Below the pieces are notes generated by a model. It worked only from the letters and a program-made list of their open reading frames with translations. It was not told the DNA's origin and ran no database searches. This document shows positions 11,356-23,639 of a stretch of 64,000 nucleotides of DNA, in pieces (the first letter of the stretch is position 1; each line of letters begins with the position of its first letter). The stretch is from Pseudeuparius sepicola (Eukaryota; Arthropoda; Insecta; Coleoptera; Anthribidae). The position numbers were made by a program, and so were the translations under genes. The stretch lies in the NCBI GenBank assembly GCA_963920635.1, contig OY987298.1:69771949-69835948 (forward strand). Direction: 5' to 3'.

Positions 11356-14300
11356 TGTATTATTTTGACATACATTTAGAATAATGGAAAATGTAATGTA
11401 AATACATTTATATAGGTACTAAATGCTTGCCGGTACATCAACTTTGTGTCAAACATAATAGAATTTTAAAGCGTTAATATAATTTTCTTTTGAAAAGACA
11501 TTATTTTATCGATATTTTTTAGTAATAATAAAAAGTTAATAAAATTATAGAATGATACTCGTATATTATGTTGTATAGCTAGTGATATAAAATAATTTTT
11601 ACGAAGTAACGACTTTTTAAAATTAAGAAATTTTATAAATAGGAAATAGGCCCTTATCCCTTATTTAACATTAAAATAGAAACGACTTTTTCAAGTTAAA
11701 CGTTTTTAAATTGTAACAAATAAGCCAATTTTTAGCGATTTTATTTTTTAAATATAATTTTTGACAGATAGTGAAAATCACACGTGACCACGTTTGAGTC
11801 GGTTATTTTTCCTCGTTTTTAGTCGAAAGGTAACCCCAAAGTTAACTGCTTATATGTGTTCTATTATTATCTGTTAATAAAAAAATATATTTAAATTAAT
11901 AAAGAGATACATTTTGCACCATCTTCATTTTTTCCAAAAAGGTTTTTTGGTTATAACTTTTGTTTGACGTTCGAATGTTTTTTCCAAACGACATTACATT
12001 GTTTGGAAAAACTGCAACAAACTGGTTTTTAAGTCATTAATTTGTCTCAAAAAATACAGAATAGTTAAATCGATATCACCTTCAGGCGGACACCCTGTAC
12101 CTAATAAAAATATTATTAAAAAAATAATAGTACTTTTTGAAATTGAGCCAATGTGTTGACAGGTGGCCATGACTTCCGCCCAAAAGTAAAGTTACACACA
12201 TTGTTTAATGTGCTTTTTGAACCTAACAAAAAAAAGTTTATCAAAATCGGTAAATAAATAAAGATTTTACAAGGGTGGTAACTCCTTAACAAGGGTCACA
12301 CTGTAGATGTTCAACATATAGGCACAGAAGATGTTCTTTCGCATCAGTATATCGTTTTCTTTTTTCATTTTTTATTTTCAAGATATGTATTTATCTTAAT
12401 TATTGCTTTAATTAAAATGTGTGTTTGAATGTAGTGTTAATGCAAACGAAGAAACACCTTATGTACACATAAGATACCATGTTTCATTTCATTAAAAAAA
12501 CTAAACATAATTTTGTAGAACTCTTAAGCCAGCAATAATATACCTACCTACAGAAAACGTGCCGAATCACATTCTTTAACTAAAGAACTAAAGATATGCC
12601 TTTAACAGAAGAAACACAGTTGACATTCAAGTGACCTTGAAAACGTCGCCTGCCTACAAGTGGAAACGTGCGTCTTACATTGCACCTCATATGCTTCAAC
12701 TTGTATGTGATTTTTTTGCGTTTTTCGTTTTTGAGATATTTATAATAGCTGCATTTCTTAAAATGGAACACCCAGTATAGATAATTTTCGACTTATATAG
12801 AGACATAGACATATGAATCCTCCCCCGTAGACAAAATTTGGGTTTGTCTATGTCCTCCCCTAATGTCAGTTTATATGCTAACGATTGTGTCTTCCTCACG
12901 AAAAATACAAATACAATACTCTGGCGACATAACTATAAGAACATATCAGTTAACAGTACCCAACCCACACGTATAAATAATGCAAAGTCAACTAAAGCAG
13001 TTTTTAGTGCCGCCGTGTACCTTTCAAGCTAAAAATCAATGAACCATTCCTAAAAAGAGAGGGGTTAAAATCACAGATCGGAGTCTTTGAGCTACGAGGG
13101 TCTCCCTAATATACCTTTTGAAGTTTTATATTATTTTAATATTCAAAATTCGCAATTCATATTATATAATAATATGGAAGTAATACAAAGACATAAAAAA
13201 GTAATCCGACATCTTAGTTGAGTAAATATTATATCGCCAAAACTAAAAAATGATCATATGAACATAATATATGTAATTTTTAAACTGGATCTGTAACAAC
13301 AGCGCCAACCGTTCATCGATCGTCTGTTTTTCGCGCCATCTAATAAATAGTAGCCAGACTTTTGTATTCCCGCTGCATAATTTAAGGACTATTTTGCCTA
13401 TGTTTTTTATTTATAACAAGACTGGATAATTACAATGTTTATTACCGTGTTTTCGTTCCGAGCATATTCCGAAACCTATGCCCATCTTAACGAAGGTAAA
13501 ATTCCGGCTCAAGAGATAAAATAGACGAATTTATGCAGACATAAAGTTTGAAATTCAAAAAAAATTCTCGCCCATAGCTTTTAAACTAGTGTCATTAGTA
13601 TCTATGGATATTTTAAAAATACCCGTATTTTTTGTAATTCTTTAAAATTCGCTACTTTTTCCAGCTAGTTGGAAATAAAAATACATTGATACAGGCAACC
13701 AAACATACAATCGTGAGCCCCCCCTTAACGGTTGGAAAAATAAAAAATGAAACAAGAAAATTTTTGAGAAATTATACAGCCTGTATCTCGAGAATGAGGT
13801 GGATGTGAATAGACAGTCATACCACAAAATTGTCATGTTTTATGGTTGTGTACCTGTTGAAGTGTCCTAGAATAAAACTGATTAACTCTGAATATTTATG
13901 TATGATTAAAAAAAAATTGCTTTTTTGAAAGCACATTAATTTTAGTACATTTAATTCCATACAATGTGTCTTAATTGATTTTCCACACAACATTAAGATT
14001 TTCGTTATTTCACTCGTCATACTTTTTAATTAATTTTAAACTTTTGAATATTAAATCGAACAAATAACTATCTTTTCGTGAGTTTTAAGGTAAGCAAAAT
14101 ATTTTATGAAGAATAACTTTTGTCGAAAATTGAAAATTTTTGTCTATTTTTTTGTGGTATAAGCAACCCAAATTGGGAACACTATAAAAATTAAAATCTA
14201 AAACTCACCTTATTTCATGAAAGACTGTTCTTTCTCGCTTTTAGTGCAAATTGGAGTTAGTTTCACAACCGGTGTAGGCTTTAATTTTAATTTTTGTATT

Positions 14301-14989
14301 CAAATCGAAAGTTTAAAAGTTTTTTTTTTGTAATATTTTGCATTGAATTTATATCTCCATCTTTGGAACCATCCGCTCTTCGCAATACCGATAAGTAGTG
14401 AGCTGAAGGCCGAAGTCGGCCAAGCCGCAGCCGCCACCATCAAACTTCCATGTGTTCATGTGTTGCTCACTGCACGAAAGCAGTTCATACAGTAATTATA
14501 TAGCGCAGACCTATATTGCTTAGCTATAGTAAGCGCCAAACAATTATATACGGCTCTCACAAAACAATTGGTTTAGTCTCATTGATCAGGAAAACAGAAC
14601 CATGGCATGGTGAGGTGAACACTCGCTCACTTCTGCTAAGATGCCCCTTCCACTAGAGATTATAACCGGCAAGCACAAGTATATGTCTCTGCTTTCTGCT
14701 CTCCTGATATGCCTTTCTGCTATCCTGATATATCTGATATATGGCTAGAGGAAACTAGAAAAGCCTAAATTTAAACTATTAATATTAATAATTAGTTTCC
14801 TACTTATGTAGGAAAGAAAATGTAATATAATTTTTTCTGCTAATTTTCGTAACCAGTGCGCGCACCCGGTCTCCCCTATTGAGGAGCTGCCCCTGCGTTT
14901 AGTTTATATTCTGTTGCATACTTTTCCCAATAAAATCATTGGTTTTAAATTATCTTTATTTGAGATGATAATTAACGTCCCAAAATATA
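11356..14989. other. Noncoding AT-rich DNA with unpaired mariner-type ends
   Basis: No gene was recognised. A terminus equivalent to CAGGGTGTCCGCCTGAAGG (minus strand) ends at 12097 next to TA, and a similar weak one lies near 12774. Short ORFs at 12580-13032 and 13642-14020 look random. A CACAGACC-like motif near 14503 resembles the ends of the element at 38922. Confidence 0.45.
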
Positions 14990-16166
14990 CAGGGTGATTC
15001 AGTCATGATGACGTAAAAAAATTTAACCTCAGGTGGGAAAAAATAGCTTAATACGAATCTGAGATTAAAAAAAATCTAAAGTAAACAAAAAAAAATAAAA
15101 AACAATTATTTTCTGAAGTGCATTGAAACCCCTACCTAACGGCGCTTGCCTAGTCAGCTGGAAAGTTCGCTCATCAAGGCTGGTGCACAGTTGCCAGTTG
15201 CACAACATATCGTAAATGTAAAGGTGGATTTCCAATGTCAATCCTTTTCTTATTTTGTAAATATCAATGTACCTAATGCCCAAAATGTTGAGCGTCAATT
15301 ATTAAAACTACACACAAAAATTACAAACACAGTACCTGTCAGTACTGTTTAGACGAGTTCTTCAAAAATGCCACCAGCAACTTGATTACACACACAAGTT
15401 TATTCTGTTCGTTAGCATCAGTACTTAGCTCCCCTAGCGCGTATAAGAAATCTGTTATGATACAGTAATAAACTCCTGATGATTGGCATATTATAATAAA
15501 ACTGAAAGTCCATGATGAGATATTTCCATATGATTTTACCGGTAGTAATTTTCTCGTGTAGCAAGCCGATTCTACTTATACTGTCGTACATCAAGCAACA
15601 GAGTATGCGAGAGCACGAGCTGTGAGTAGAGTTCTTCCCTCTGCCTTCACAAAACACAAAATTATTTCATATTTTTGAAAAATGTTGGTAACACAATTTT
15701 CGTCATTGGTGAAGTGCATCGGTTTTTATTTTGTATGAACCATAAGTAAATGTTATTAAGGGAATTATTATTTTTTTACCATGTTCTGGTGCTCTTGTTG
15801 AATTGTTCACATGTTTTTGCATTCTGTGAAAAACCATTTTTTGATGGATAAAGTGATTTATTGTTTAATTCCTCGCGATTTTTTAGTTTAGGCTAGTTTT
15901 CTGTTATGTTTAATTAGTTTTAATAGTTTGTATTTTTTCCAAAGATGAAAATCAGTGAAAATGCCTTTTGTGCACTGGTTAATTGCAGTAGTGTTTCTAG
16001 CAAACCATGCCACTCCAAACTGTTAAAACTAATTTCTGATATATTAAACACATTTCTTCACGATGTTTCAGTATAAATCCATAAATTTGTTACATTTCCA
16101 AATGCCATGAGAAAATTAAATGTCTAATATAATACCACATTATTTTTACAGTTTTTGTTTGTTTTA
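14990..16166. other. Noncoding DNA, probably intron of TRAPPC13 with an element end
   Basis: A mariner-type terminus CAGGGTGATTCAGTCATGAT starts at 14990 after TA; its partner was not found. The rest is AT-rich with no recognisable exon. Being directly upstream of the TRAPPC13 terminal exon, some of it is likely intron (inference). Confidence 0.4.
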
Positions 16167-16167
16167 G

Positions 16168-16420
16168 AGACAGATCAGTTGACTTCATGATTTATTTAGA
16201 AAATACTGAAGGCATTGCATGGTGTGATATATCTGGTAGAAAGCTAGAGCCATTAGCATCTCACAGTAGTCAAATACTGGAGTTCAAATGTATTCCATTA
16301 GTTCCTGGATTAAAAACAATTTCTGGTATAAAGTTATTAGATACATTCCTTAAGAGAACTTATACATATGATGAGCTAGGCCAAATCTTTGTAATTGTTC
16401 ACCCAGATAATATAGAATAA
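16168..16420 (+). CDS. TRAPPC13: TRAPPC13 (trafficking protein particle complex subunit 13), terminal exon
   Basis: The reading frame follows a plausible splice acceptor (TTTTAG, 16162-16167), starts in phase at 16169 and ends with TAA at 16418-16420. It encodes about 83 residues with the C-terminal hallmarks I know from TRAPPC13: WCDISGRKLEPL, VPGLKTISGIKL and above all DTFLKRTYTYDELGQIFVI. TRAPPC13 is a subunit of the metazoan TRAPP complexes that act in ER-Golgi tethering and autophagy. Upstream exons are not visible nearby, which suggests a long upstream intron filled with repeats. The codon use and intact frame contrast with the surrounding noncoding DNA. The identification rests on remembered family sequence, not a search. 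Confidence 0.8.
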
Positions 16421-16479
16421 CCATATAATTAATTTGAAGTTAATTTGTTTCAAATCCCATAGCATAAAAAACAATCACT

Positions 16480-16701
16480 TTAAACTGGAACTTTGTATCT
16501 GCCAAGCAGGATTTTGCCTCTGGTAAGTTTTAAATTATGTGCTTGAAGCCAGGCTGAAAGCACAACTGCGTCGAATTTTTTGGAATCGGCATTAGCCATG
16601 TTTTTATCACCGACCCTGTGAATTTGAGACACGTGCATGTTTTCAAAGTGGTGCATACTGAGAAATTCGTAGAAGTGAAGTAGGTAGTATGTATTTTCCA
16701 T
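16480..16701 (-). CDS. Unidentified exon-like ORF, convergent with TRAPPC13
   Basis: This 73-residue minus-strand frame opens at an ATG (16701) that is immediately preceded by an AATAG acceptor-like sequence, and stops at 16480, only 60 bp from the TRAPPC13 stop. The sequence (for example YYLLHFYEFLSMHHFENMHV and GKILLGRYKVPV) is not low complexity and has a balanced composition, as in a real terminal exon. I do not recognise a family. Two host genes ending tail-to-tail would explain the position. It may equally be chance or a decayed element. Confidence 0.35.
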   Translation of the reverse strand: MENTYYLLHFYEFLSMHHFENMHVSQIHRVGDKNMANADSKKFDAVVLSAWLQAHNLKLTRGKILLGRYKVPV

Positions 16702-16704
16702 TAC

Positions 16705-17140
16705 TATTAAAAATTAAACTGTATGAATGTACAAGGTACATTCACAAATTGATAAAAGCTGGTATGATTAAATTTTAAAAAATAATTTGATGATTGCAAT
16801 GGTTAACTACAGTCATCTAGGTTCTTAAAACTCCCCTGTCCAAGTAAAATATCTAAAATCCTAGAAATTTGTGTAGTGAGTCAACCCCTGTGCCTCTCAG
16901 GAGAAACGGAATTGCAACGTTGCCGGTGCCTGTTTGCAATAATTCGTGAAACAAGGGTAAATTGTACTTTTCTATTCAAATATCTCCAGCTTGCCTATGA
17001 ATATCTGTTACTTAATGTATTGCAACCTTTGCAAATGTTGTCACATAAAGACTTTTTATTATGAATGTGTTGCGAATAGTCGCATTTGCCATGATTGTCG
17101 CATCGGTCGCGAACATCGAAAGTCCACCTTTATTCGGGTC
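16705..17140. other. Noncoding DNA, nothing recognised
   Basis: No paired repeats, no convincing ORF. If 16480-16701 is a terminal exon, this would be its upstream intron. Confidence 0.4.
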
Positions 17141-17142
17141 TA

Positions 17143-18570
17143 CAGGGTGACCCAAAATTATTTTTTTATTTCTATCTCAAAATTTGAAATTTGGTATGTG
17201 TTATCTACTTACTGGAAGACGCCTTATAGTCTAATTAAATTACGAAAAAAAGACCCCTCGAGCTTGCATTAAATTGTAACTGGATGAAACAAATTGTATC
17301 TTATGTATTTTGATGCGCTCTGTCCAAAAAAATAAAAAATAAAATGTAGCCCCGGGTCAAAATTTTCTAAATTGGGAAAAACCGGGTTTTCCGGATTTTC
17401 CCATGGAAAATTGCTAATTATCTCGACAAGTACTACCACTATGGTAAAAATAAATGCACCAGTCGAAAGAGGAGGCAAAAATAGTTCGGAAATTCATATA
17501 CCCATATTTAAATGCACCAGTCGAAAGAGGAGGCAAAAATAGTTCGGAAATTCATATACCCATATTTTTAAGGCGTATTTCTCGCCGCCAGAGGCGCTTA
17601 TACCAAAAAGTTGCTTTTTTCGTTTTTTTGATCAGAACCATGAACACGAAATTCACGTTGAATTTGTAACGAAACTATAAGTGTTAGGCCATAATATGTG
17701 CCTATGAGAGATTTTGGGTTTTTTTTTGGCTTTCAAACAAAATAGGTCCCGCGGCGAAATCTGCCATAGTTTTTTGGAAACTTGCAAAAAGAGCGCAAAA
17801 AAATACACAAAAAATATACTGTAAATAATTTTAGAAAATTAATCCTATAAGCCTGTGCCTGTGCACCATAGTGCCTGCTTCAATAGTGACACTGTACGAT
17901 TTTTGGATCCCGCAGAGCGCGTGTAACGGGACTTTTGTCGGGGGAATTCTACAACTTAGAATAGACATACAGACTTGTAACTTCGTACACATGTTGAGAC
18001 GACATGCAATTTAGGTTTGCCCACCTTTCAGACCAAGTAATTGAAAATTGACAATTTTAGGCAACTTTTCCCAAAAACCATGTTTTTTTGGTACTCACAC
18101 AATGAACAATGTCAGAAAAATAGACAAAATATTTTTGACGAATTTTCTATAACGTAGTGGTATTCTGGACACATTGAGGTACTGAAAAATCTAGTCATTG
18201 GGTGCAGTTCGAACATTCAAATTTTCGGCCTTCAGCACCAAATTTTTTCTCAAAATACTACATACATTTAAATCGTCTATATCTCGGGAATGGTGCCTCG
18301 GATCAAAATTTTTCAAGGGACATTAAAATTACCAATTTTCCTATGCTTTAAAATGGTGTAAAACCCATTTCAAAATATTGATTCGTTTCCAAGATACGCC
18401 TGCGCAAATTTGAAAAATGAACATAACCCTAAATTTGGGCAATTTCGACCCGGGGCTACATTTTTTTTTGCTTTTTTCGGAAAGACCGCCTCAAAATACA
18501 TAGGATTCACTTTAATTCATAATGTTAAAATTTTTTGCAAGCTTAAGTCCGTAATTTAATTCGACTATTA
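17143..18570. mobile_element. Decayed foldback / mariner-type MITE
   Basis: A CAGGGTGACCC terminus after TA (17141-17142) leads into a left arm (about 17220-17370) that matches, inverted, the segment 18440-18570. Both contain ATGTAGCCCCGGGTC or its complement and CTTATGTATTTTGA-like sequence. The right arm lacks the outer terminus, so the element is truncated or broken. No transposase was seen. Confidence 0.6.
17453..17570. repeat. 58-bp direct tandem duplication
   Basis: AATGCACCAGTCGAAAGAGG starts at 17453 and again at 17511, with the following 38 bp essentially identical, so this is a recent duplication inside the foldback loop. Confidence 0.9.
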
Positions 18571-19747
18571 GGGTAGTTTATTTATTTACATACTGCCCTA
18601 CAAAAGGGTAAAAACTAACAACCCCTATTAATTTTTTTGCTCGAACTTTTTTGTGGGTCATTTTTACGTATAACAAAAATATGATTTGTGTAGCCCTTTT
18701 ATTTAAGAAACTTTTTCCCTCTAAATTTTTTCTCGAAAACACAATATTTATCCTACAAAAAATAATTTCATGCCAAATACCATTCCTCTGGCTGTTCCAG
18801 AAAATGAAGTAAAAATTCATAGTAGGCGGGCGTCAAACAATTTAATTATTTTTATTGAACATTAAAACTACAAAAATATCAGGTAACAACAATTCAGATT
18901 CAGGATAAAAAAAAGATGTTACGCATGGGATTCGACAGGTGATCACGCCAGACGCCTTCGCCTCAAATTTTCAGAACGCCCAGCTTCAACGGCATAGTAG
19001 GTAATTCTGTTTCCAAAACGTGGTAATAGAAACGTCGTTCTAAGTCTAATCGATATTGTTCTGCTGTTTTGCTACGTTTGACCATCTGTAGCCGGAAGTG
19101 CTCCATAAAATGTGTACGACGGAGATCTTGCGAGCCATTTTTTGCATTAGCAATGATGTACAAACTTGTTGGAATCACCTCTGCAAGTTTGCAGTGAAAT
19201 AACAAGTGATTTGTTCGTATTTCCATTAAAAGTGATTTGTTCGTATTTCCATTAAAAAAGCAATGTTAACCGTTCGCTGCCTTCGTGTGAGAACAGAGAC
19301 CACCCCATTAGAATGAAATTATCAGTTGGGGAAAACCAAGAGGTTCCTACTGTTTGGAATCACGCCTGTTCAAGTGTGCGCTGAGTGTTTTGTTTGTATT
19401 TTCGTAAAAAAAAGACAATGCAGTGTAATACCTATGTTCGCGCCCATCGTATGAAAACAGTGCAACCTAGTTGAAAGTTATAACGGGATTTTAGTGTGAT
19501 TTTTGGAGCTAATAGAATATTCTTGGTTAGTGACAGTATCTGACAAGTTTATTTGTGAAGGTGGTAACCAAGGCAACGAGTTTGGACTGTTCTTGTGGAG
19601 ATTTGGTACAGTATGTTTAAAAGTATGTGTCAGAGTTATTAAATTCAGGTAAATTCATGGGCATAGCCAATAATTGTACTTACCAGAGTTAAAACGTTTC
19701 ATATTAATCTGGGAATTTTTTGCATGATTTTTGCTTAAAAAAGAAGT
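18571..19747. other. Noncoding DNA with one unplaced small ORF
   Basis: The minus-strand ORF 18963-19226 (87 residues from an ATG, with HFRLQMVKRSKTAEQYRLDL and ERRFYYHVLE) is not low complexity but matches no family I know. Its start region is duplicated: GTGATTTGTTCGTATTTCCA occurs twice at 19206-19255. It could be an element fragment or a lineage-specific gene. Nothing else was recognised. Confidence 0.3.
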
Positions 19748-19749
19748 TA

Positions 19750-20045
19750 CAGGGTATACTAGTGAAAGGGTGGTTGAAATTATACACTTTTGGGGGATTT
19801 CTCCTATTTCCCAACAAGATAAAGAAAAATCCAATATGTTAATTCGTTTCAGAGATACAGAATGTTTTTCAGCTTTTCATGTTTCTTAAATGAGCCATAA
19901 CTTTTCTGTTTCGGTTTTGGCAAAAAATGCTCTTACCGAAATCAAAAATATTCACAAATAATTTACGGCACATTTAAGATACTCAAAAAAATATATTTGG
20001 GAAATGGAAGAAACACCCTAAAGCTTTCTAATTTGAACCAACCTG
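19750..20045. mobile_element. Small mariner-type MITE
   Basis: The left end (CAGGGTATACTAGTG at 19750) and the inverted right end (CAGGTTGGTTCAAATTAG, ending 20045) share about 45 bp of imperfect inverted sequence ending in TCCYATTTCCC. TA flanks both sides (19748-19749, 20046-20047). No coding sequence. Confidence 0.65.
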
Positions 20046-20047
20046 TA

Positions 20048-20495
20048 CAGGGTGGCCCACAAGAGAACCCTCTTAACTTTTTTATTTTTCAACCCAGAAA
20101 AAGTAGTAAACACAAAGTTCATATGAACATGGGTCCGCACATGTTTGGTTGAATTGGAATTTTATTTTCGATTTTTTTAAGTAACTTTTTGAGAAGACAA
20201 AATTTTCTTGCAAAATTTGGTAGCCGGTTTTTTTTGGGAAGAGAAGTCATAATTTGGTATTATTCTCCAAACTAGAAGTACCCCAGAAGCAACCACATGC
20301 ACATTTCTTTTTTGACAGTTTAACTTGTTTAATTTTGTCGTCTCAAAAAGTTACTTAAAAAAATTGAAAATAAAATTTCAATTTCAACACCCTGCATCTC
20401 AAAAACCAAACATCTGCGGACCTATGTTCATATGAACTTTTCGTCATATTTTCCATTTTTCTTTTTAATTCTTTAAGTTATTACCGAACACCCTG
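20048..20495. mobile_element. MITE with ~170-bp inverted arms
   Basis: CAGGGTGGCCCACAAGAG begins at 20048 and the complementary end closes at 20495. The arms share AGTTCATATGAACATRGGTC and an AAGTTACTTAAAAAAATTGA block. TA flanks both ends (20046-20047, 20496-20497), and the left TA is shared with the neighbouring MITE. Confidence 0.8.
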
Positions 20496-20497
20496 TA

Positions 20498-21227
20498 TAA
20501 CATAAAAATAATTCTTCTTCGAACCAGTAAAATCTATATCACAAAATCAAGTATTCTTTTTTTGGTCTTGAGGTCGTCAAATATCTTCTCTGGAGATATG
20601 GGTATTTCAGGGTACACATAAAGGAGTGTTAACCCATTCAGTCGGTTTTCGCTAATATTGTTTATAAAATACATTTTTAAAATGTTCAGTTTTAAAAATG
20701 TTCTTTCTGGTGTGGCGGTGCACACTGTAATTGTGCAAAATATGTTTAGTAGGTTGTTTTGCCTAATATACGGTTAGGTTACGTGGTGCGACCGACGGAG
20801 TTTGTGCATAATATACAGTGGTGCATAATATACTGCACAGGTTTTAATTTCGAGAAGACAAGATGAAACAAATAACAAATTGTAGATGTTTTATGTTCAC
20901 TGCATTTTCAGATTAGGCCAGGAGTATATAATTTTTGGTATTATTAATTTTGATATTACAAATCTCGTTTATCTCGACAGCTCTGGGGGGGGGGGGGGGG
21001 CAATTGCCCCCTTTGCCCCCCCCCCCTCCTGAATACGCCAGTGCTCTATTTCAAGGATGTTCACTTTTGTGGGGTTTGAAATTAAGGGCACCTATTCAAT
21101 AAAAAACCCTAAGAAATAATGTTTATTCTGTAAAAACTAACAGTACTTTGTATTAATGTATATTCATTGTATGTAAGTACAAACTAAATAAAAGTTTATA
21201 AAAGAATATAAAATAACTTTTAAAACA
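20498..21227. other. Noncoding DNA with G/C homopolymer block
   Basis: A run of about 16 G at 20985-21000 and a C-rich tract just after it resemble the terminal region of a MITE (ending TGAATACGCCAGTG). No partner or gene was found. Confidence 0.4.
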
Positions 21228-21726
21228 TAGGGTCAAAGGGGGTAAAAATGAGACTTTTTTAGATCTTTCATTTTTTGTATGTGTTAGACTCCTTCAAAGG
21301 AATCTATAAAATTTTTATAAGAGATAAATAATTATGTTGAGAAAACTACTAACAACTTCAAAACATACAAAACATACCTTTAAAAAAGTGAAAATCAATA
21401 AAAATGCGTCTCCTATTTAACCTAGAAAAGACGTGCCAGGTTAAATATGAGACAATTATAAAATGAACGTGTAAACAGTCTTGCCATCCTCTAGACCAAA
21501 AATGAGATGCTGAGGAAAAATTGAGACACAATTTTTACTTTATTTTTATTACACACATTGATAGGTACAGTAAAGTGATGCTATCTTGAATAGAAACATT
21601 TATTACTTAACTGAAAGATTATTAATTAGGTACTGAACTGAATTTTAATTCATGCAAAACTTAAGCTAAGTGGCAAAATAAAAAATAGGGAACACATTAG
21701 CTAATACAAAGAAACACACTAACAAA

Positions 21727-21930
21727 CTATATATCTGAAGTTTTTCCAAGCGGATTTGGGGGTAGTACTTTTGAAACAATATCTCCCTTTACCACATTAT
21801 CTATTTCCAGAACTGCTGGACAAACAAATTTATTTCCCCTGCGTCTTAAATAAGAAACACAAAATTCATTATAAGGAAACAAATCTTTTACAATAGCCAT
21901 AGAGTGCACAGCTTTATCTTTGGTTTCACA
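21727..21930 (-). pseudogene. C-terminal fragment of a pogo/jerky-type (DDE_1) transposase
   Basis: The minus strand reads KDLFPYNEFCVSYLRRRGNK, then FVCPAVLEIDNVV and VSKVLPPN. This is the tail pattern found at the end of many insect Tigger/jerky-like transposases (a basic 'VKFLKK...FVFP...DIV..LP' motif). The CENP-B-like DNA-binding domain and catalytic core are missing. There is no clear ATG. The family call is from remembered pattern only. Confidence 0.55.
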
Positions 21931-22356
21931 TTTAACAAAAACGAAATCATGGTTATATTTCCTTCATTTTCCTCTGCGTATTTAATCCCTACAAGCTGTG
22001 CACTATGCCACTAGGCACTAGGCATATTTTAATTTTTTAATTTTTTATTTGCATTTTTCTAATTGAAATCTAAAAAATAAACAATAATTTTGTCTCATTT
22101 TTAGACCTGTGTTGTATCATTTTTACCTCGGTGTGTCTCAAATTTACCCCTCCAAAAAAAAAGAACGTTTTCGTTCTAATACGGATCACACGACAAAAGT
22201 TCCAAATCCGGTTTTAAAAGATTTCAATGGCAAATGAGTCAATAGATTTTGTAATTTCAGTTTTGACGTGATTCGTTATACAAAAATGAAACCAATGGAA
22301 TTATGTCTTTACAACTGTTATTATGTATTTATAACAAGAAAACTGTCAGAATTATA

Positions 22357-22561
22357 CAAATCGTGGAATATTCCTTATATTTCTTGAAATATTCCTCATC
22401 AAAAACATGTTTTAATGAAAGTTTTAGGGGAAATTATTGTTATTGTTATGTTTTATTATTACTAAACGGGAAATAATTACCCCTAACACTTTTATTAAAA
22501 CATGTTTTTGATATGAGGAATATTTTAAGAAATAATAAGCAATATTCCACAATTTGTATCC
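22357..22561. repeat. Long near-palindrome (~200 bp), probable nested MITE
   Basis: The arms carry AAAACATGTTTTAAT...AGGGG on the left and CCCCTAA...ATTAAAACATGTTTTTGA on the right, bounded by GGAATATTCC-like and GAATATT sequence, with a loop around 22435-22475. It lies inside the pogo-like element. Confidence 0.7.
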
Positions 22562-22701
22562 ACACTGTATTATTTTACCAATTTTTTTTAATGTCTCGTT
22601 TTTCACCAGAATATTGTCTGTCTCATTTTTACCCCACTTGACCCTAACATTTTTATGAAAGATGCATGAAAAGTGACATGATTTTCTATTGTTTAAACAT
22701 A

Positions 22702-22860
22702 CAGTGTGTTCTCAGATAGGTGAAACAACTCTTGTAAAATACAAAAAAAATAGAGTTGAAATTTGAGTTTCTGGGGATCAAGCCTTGCTTGGTTTGAAAC
22801 TAATTTGTAACAAAATTTTAGTTTCAAAAAATCAGGTATGCCTTAGAAATTACAAAAAAC
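22702..22860 (+). repeat. Element end related to 30575-30697
   Basis: From CAGTGTGTTCTCAGATAGG this 130-bp stretch matches the inverted sequence at 30575-30697, sharing AGCCTTGCTTG(T/G)TTTGAAAC and AACTAAAATT-type sequence. Just downstream, TTTTGTTAAAAAATATTTA is repeated twice (about 22898-22933). Confidence 0.55.
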
Positions 22861-23639
22861 AAGAAGCATGAGTGCTGGTGGCAACAAAAAACAAAAATTT
22901 TGTTAAAAAATATTTATTTTGTTAAAAAATATTACTTAGCATTGTGTTTTTTTGGATTTTTTTGCAGGAAAAATTAGATGCCCGAATGGTATTTGACAAG
23001 ACTATTTCATGAGTAACAGATTATTCTGCATACACATAGCTTACAAAACATACTACCTATTGTACAACAGCTGTCAAGTTTTGCCGCGGGTAAACTCGAA
23101 AAAACTGCTGACAGGTGCTGTCATACAGTTTTTCCATCTAGAAACCATTTGTAATTCAAAATTGCGCGTTTGTGATTGGTGGAAATTAAGACGAGGGAAA
23201 TAGTCAACGATAATTTTCCAATTTTCCATAATGAAAATCTTAGCAGAGCTTTTAAACACTGTTAATCTAGTCAATTCTTTCAGACTTCTTGGGAGAAGGT
23301 TATATATCTTTGGCCCAAGGAAGAAGATAAATCGCTGGCTGTGACTTTTATTCCAAAGAGGCAGGTCAAGCGATAAACTTTCTGCAAATCTCGTTTTAAT
23401 TTCTTTATTGTTCTAGCCTGCCTTGGGAAACATCCACAACAGCACCCGAAAAACATAGAGGGGCCAAACATTCAGTAATTTTGCCTCATTATATAAGAGA
23501 TCAGTAGAACACAATCTGGGTTTTCTCAAAATTATTTTAACTAGGCTAATTTGGGGCACTTGCAAATTATATATAATGTTGTTATATGCTCCCCTGCCAG
23601 GCCAAAATGCAATAGCTCAGTATAGATTCTATTAAAGCA

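Larger units (their letters stand above)
21228..22646 (-). mobile_element. pogo/Tigger-like DNA element, deletion derivative
   Basis: The termini TAGGGTCAAAGGGGGTAAAA (21228) and the inverse of TAGGGTCAAGTGGGGTAAAA (ending 22646) are inverted. Subterminal copies of (G)TCTCATTTTTA and TGAGAC occur on both sides (for example about 21253, 21508, 22082, 22619). A C-terminal transposase remnant is retained at 21727-21909. An unrelated palindrome is nested at 22357-22561. Confidence 0.65.
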
